A stretch of 32,989 nucleotides of DNA. Source: Candidatus Adiutrix sp. (GTDB taxonomy: Bacteria; Desulfobacterota; Desulfarculia; Adiutricales; Adiutricaceae). The notes beneath the pieces were generated by a model. The model ran no database searches. It saw only the letters and a program-made list of their open reading frames with translations, and had not been told where the DNA came from. Position 1 is the first letter of the stretch, and the number at the start of each line of letters is the position of its first letter. The stretch spans positions 1-32,989 of the forward strand of contig JAISJK010000058.1 in the NCBI GenBank assembly GCA_031261565.1, read 5' to 3'. The position numbers were made by a program, and so were the translations under genes. Below, in pieces: positions 30,960-32,989 of the stretch.

Positions 30960-32219
30960 ATGCCTGAGCCTCTGGATCGCTTTCTGGCCTTTGCCCCGCC
31001 CCTGATGGGGGAGGGGGAAATGGCCGAGGTGGTGGATACTTTAAAATCGGGCTGGCTGACCACCGGCCCCAAAACCGAGCGGTTTGAGCTGGCTCTGGCC
31101 GAGTTTTTGGGCTCCGGCCGGGGGCTGGCCGTCAATTCCTGCACGGCCGCCCTGCATCTGGGGTTAAATGTCCTAAACGTGGGCCCCGGCCAGGGCGTAT
31201 TGACCAGCCCCCTGACCTTCGCCTCCACCGCCCACGTCATCCGGTATCAAAACGCCCGGCCCTATCTGGCCGACATTGAGCCGGACACCGGCAATCTGAG
31301 CCCCAGGGCGGCCCGCCGGTTTTTGACCCAGGAGTGCCTCTCCGGGCCGGAGGGCCGGCCCGTTCACCGCCAGACCGGCGACATCATGACCACCCTCCTG
31401 CCGGTGCACTATGGCGGCCACCCGGTGGATCTGGCCGCCTTCTGGGAACTGGCCGTGGAGTTTAACCTCAACATTCTGGAGGATGCGGCCCACGCCATAG
31501 GCGCATCCTGGCAGGGCCGGCCCATCGGCCACCGGGCTCTAAAGCCGCCGGCGGCCGCCCATCTCCAGGGCCTGACCGCTTTTTCCTTTTACGCCACCAA
31601 AAATATGACCACCGGCGAGGGCGGCTACCTGACCGGCAGCGATGACCAGCTGGTGGAGGCGGCAAGAGTCCGCTCCATGTATGGCATATCCGACAGCCGC
31701 CGCATCTGGGGGCGCTACGCCCCCAGGGGCACCTGGGTCTATGACGTGGCCGAGCTTGGGTTTAAATATAATATGATGGATATTCAAGCCGCCCTGGGCC
31801 TCCGCCAGTTGGGCCGTCTGCCCGATTTCATCCGGCGCCGGGCCGCCCACGCCGACACCTATGATCAGGCTCTGGCCGGTCTGGAGGAACTGGTCAACCG
31901 CCCGGTCACCCGCCCGGGGGTCAGCCCGGCCTGGCATCTCTATCCCCTGCGGTTGCGGCCCGGGGCCCTCAAAGTCAGCCGGGATGAATTTATTGAAATT
32001 CTGCGGGATCACAACCTGGGGACAAGCGTCCTCTTTATTCCCCTGCACTACCACAGCTATTACCGCAATACCCTCAATTACCGGGAAGGCGATTTCCCCG
32101 AGGCTGAGAATTTTTTTAAAAACCTCATCAACCTGCCAATGGCCCCGGCCCACGCCCCGGAGGATATCGCCCGGGCCGCCGAGCTCCTGGCCGGCCTGCT
32201 GGCCCAATACCGGCGTTGA
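30960..32219 (+). CDS. DegT/DnrJ/EryC1/StrS-type sugar aminotransferase
   Basis: 419 residues from the ATG at 30960. An in-frame TTG at 30942 overlaps the epimerase stop and cannot be excluded. PLP-dependent fold type I: WLTTGPKTERFELALAEFLG, AVNSCTAALHLGLNVL, LEDAAHAIGASW, the Schiff-base lysine K214 in FSFYATKNMTTGEGGYL, and the C-terminal FIPLHYHSYYRNTLNYREGD. It should transfer an amino group from glutamate to a keto-sugar nucleotide. It is longer than the average family member, with an insert near residues 120-140. It is the last gene of the operon. Confidence 0.9.
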   Translation: MPEPLDRFLAFAPPLMGEGEMAEVVDTLKSGWLTTGPKTERFELALAEFLGSGRGLAVNSCTAALHLGLNVLNVGPGQGVLTSPLTFASTAHVIRYQNARPYLADIEPDTGNLSPRAARRFLTQECLSGPEGRPVHRQTGDIMTTLLPVHYGGHPVDLAAFWELAVEFNLNILEDAAHAIGASWQGRPIGHRALKPPAAAHLQGLTAFSFYATKNMTTGEGGYLTGSDDQLVEAARVRSMYGISDSRRIWGRYAPRGTWVYDVAELGFKYNMMDIQAALGLRQLGRLPDFIRRRAAHADTYDQALAGLEELVNRPVTRPGVSPAWHLYPLRLRPGALKVSRDEFIEILRDHNLGTSVLFIPLHYHSYYRNTLNYREGDFPEAENFFKNLINLPMAPAHAPEDIARAAELLAGLLAQYRR

Positions 32220-32267
32220 TTTCCGCCGGGGCGAATAATCATTAATGGCCGAGAAAGATTTGGATGA

Positions 32268-32283
32268 GATATAGGCCTATATC
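32268..32283. promoter_or_regulatory. 16-bp perfect palindrome, operator-like
   Basis: GATATAGGCCTATATC lies 49 bp after the aminotransferase stop in AT-rich DNA and about 80 bp before the RNA promoter. It has no loop to form a hairpin and no T-tract, so a dimeric regulator site is more likely than a terminator. Confidence 0.4.
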
Positions 32284-32364
32284 GCTGCACGGCTCGCCGG
32301 TTGTAATAATAAATATTCCCCAATTAACGGGCGGCCACATAAAATATCTGCCCTAAAATTTTTC

Positions 32365-32393
32365 TTGACTTTTATTCGCTATTTTGATTCAAT
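32365..32393 (+). promoter_or_regulatory. Sigma-70-like promoter for the candidate RNA
   Basis: TTGACT at 32365-32370 (5 of 6), a 17-base spacer, and TTCAAT at 32388-32393 (4 of 6). Transcription would start near 32400, 19 bases before the closing helix of the structured RNA. Confidence 0.55.
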
Positions 32394-32399
32394 CTAACC

Positions 32400-32690
32400 G
32401 GGTTCTGATAAAACCTACAAGCGGTCGCACGCTCGGAGCCGTGCCTTTTTGCGCCCAATGGAAACTGGCACGGCCGGGTGTGGACTGAATATAAAACCCT
32501 CCGGAAATATGTCCGCAGTCTTGTAACTGTTATCAGCGCCCGGCCTCTATATTTTTGAGGCCACCAAAGCACTTGAGGGCGCTCAGTGGTAACTTCACAC
32601 CCGTTCCGGCCTTGCGACCGCTTTTCTAAAATAAGATTCATAGACCAGGAAGCCCCTCAGCGTTCCAGCGTGAGGGGTTTTTATATTTTT
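32400..32690 (+). ncRNA. Structured RNA or long leader, family not recognised
   Basis: A perfect 11-bp helix (AAGCGGTCGCA at 32419-32429 with TGCGACCGCTT at 32613-32623) closes a domain of about 205 nt. Nested inside are GCCGTGCC 32438-32445 / GGCACGGC 32467-32474, CGGGTGTG 32475-32482 / CACACCCG 32596-32603, GACTG 32483-32487 / CAGTC 32516-32520, GTTAT 32529-32533 / GTAAC 32589-32593, AGCGCCC 32535-32541 / GGGCGCT 32577-32583, and GGCCTC 32542-32547 / GAGGCC 32557-32562. All are mutually compatible. It has its own promoter and ends at a terminator. It lacks hallmarks of tmRNA, RNase P, SRP RNA and the cobalamin riboswitch. A 6S-like RNA is possible by size only. No ORF on either strand looks real. 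Confidence 0.6.
32653..32690 (+). terminator. Intrinsic terminator of the candidate RNA
   Basis: CCCCTCA at 32653-32659 pairs with TGAGGGG at 32671-32677, followed by TTTTT, then ATATTTTTT. The loop is 11 bases. Confidence 0.8.
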
Positions 32691-32692
32691 TC

Positions 32693-32728
32693 GGCCAAAT
32701 CTGCCTTGGGCAGGTTTGGCCTTTTTTT
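32693..32728 (+). terminator. Second intrinsic terminator
   Basis: A 13-bp stem (one G-T pair) starts GGCCAAAT and ends GTTTGGCC at 32721, with a three-base loop, followed by seven T. It begins about three bases after the previous T-tract and lies 50 bp before the next start codon. Confidence 0.85.
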
Positions 32729-32735
32729 ATTCCGC

Positions 32736-32753
32736 CCGGCTCTGGTGAGCCGG
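32736..32753 (+). promoter_or_regulatory. Hairpin just upstream of the last ribosome site
   Basis: CCGGCTC at 32736-32742 pairs with GAGCCGG at 32747-32753 around TGGT. It lies 11 bases before CAGGAG, the ribosome site of the gene at 32778, so it may protect or gate its translation. Confidence 0.4.
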
Positions 32754-32777
32754 CCATAACCAATCAGGAGTTTTAAC

Positions 32778-32989
32778 ATGAAGAAATCACATTTTTGGCT
32801 TGGCCTGGCCCTGGCGGGGGCTTTAGGCTTGCAACCAGTGGCGGCTATGGCTGAAACCATTACAGGTGGAGGCGGATGCTCGGGCGCGATTGAGAGTCAG
32901 ATTGATGGCACATTCGAGGGGTGGAGTGGTGAAACGGTTTTTAAGCTCACGAATGGTCAGATTTGGCAGCAATCCTCTTACGCCTATAC
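32778..32989 (+). CDS. Small secreted protein, partial (cut by window end)
   Basis: The first 70 residues are visible. A signal peptide (about 1-24, MKKSHFWLGLALAGALGLQP then VAAMA) is followed by ETITGGGGCSGAIESQIDG and TFEGWSGETVFKLTNGQIWQ, then QSSYAY. The IDGxFEGWxGxTVFKLTNGQIWQQSSYAY stretch is a conserved feature of a family of small exported proteins of unknown function found in many bacteria. CAGGAG lies eight bases before the ATG. It stands behind two terminators with no visible promoter in between. Codon use is less GC-rich than the operon before it. Its full length cannot be judged. Confidence 0.8.
   Translation, partial: MKKSHFWLGLALAGALGLQPVAAMAETITGGGGCSGAIESQIDGTFEGWSGETVFKLTNGQIWQQSSYAY

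Noticed and set aside
32372-32641. Minus-strand frame of 89 codons
   Set aside because: It lies exactly antisense to the structured RNA candidate, resembles nothing, and starts outside any promoter or ribosome site.
32400-32690. Cobalamin riboswitch, tmRNA, RNase P or SRP RNA
   Set aside because: I looked for the B12 box, tag frame with TPsiC-like end, RNase P core motifs and the SRP tetraloop motif and found none in the proper context.

Overview
The window reads as a chromosomal segment of an anaerobic, flagellated Desulfobacterota-like (deltaproteobacterial) bacterium. The phylum call is an inference from gene content (CooC with a DUF3786 neighbour, PaaK with a tandem-ACT partner, HD-GYP, a sigma-54/sigma-28 flagellar hierarchy) and from very GGCC-rich, GC-rich coding DNA. 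No rRNA or marker gene is present to confirm it.

Positions 1 to about 5905 form an AT-richer island unlike the rest of the window. It opens with the 3' end of a decayed IS256-family transposase and its right inverted repeat. These abut a scrap of a type III-like adenine methyltransferase (Mod). Next comes a toxin-antitoxin-like pair: a 1003-residue membrane-anchored protein with about 21 DUF4116 repeats and a C-terminal DarT-type ADP-ribosyltransferase domain, followed 1 nt later by a NADAR-type antitoxin. A DUF1016 PDDEXK nuclease and a broken DUF932 plasmid/phage gene close the island. It looks like a partly eroded defence or conflict island.

From 5974 to 12596 a minus-strand operon runs glgB, paaK, ACT-domain protein, HD-GYP phosphodiesterase and NhaD-type Na+/H+ antiporter. 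A divergent CNNM/CorC-type gene (12655-14007) follows. Two odd genes then sit back to back: an M48/Ste24-like membrane protein that has lost its zinc motif, and a KptA/Tpt1-like protein that has lost its catalytic residues.

From 16105 to 20379 a minus-strand cluster runs MBL-fold hydrolase, HtpX, HtrA-like protease, DUF3786 protein and the nickel-type ATPase CooC: an envelope proteolysis and nickel-maturation mix. Upstream on the same strand lie flgF-flgG-flgA behind a sigma-54-type promoter, and a large flagellin gene behind a sigma-28-type promoter.

On the plus strand from 25181 come a polyprenyl-phosphate sugar transferase, a 438-bp gene-poor spacer with palindromes and a good sigma-70 promoter, and a compact five-gene operon: small membrane protein, family-5 solute-binding protein, Sel1-repeat protein, SDR epimerase, DegT-type aminotransferase. 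The last 770 bp hold a promoter, a strongly structured candidate RNA of about 290 nt, two intrinsic terminators, and the start of a small secreted-protein gene cut by the window end. The most interesting items are the DarT/DUF4116/NADAR module, the unassigned structured RNA, and the two adjacent pseudoenzyme genes.
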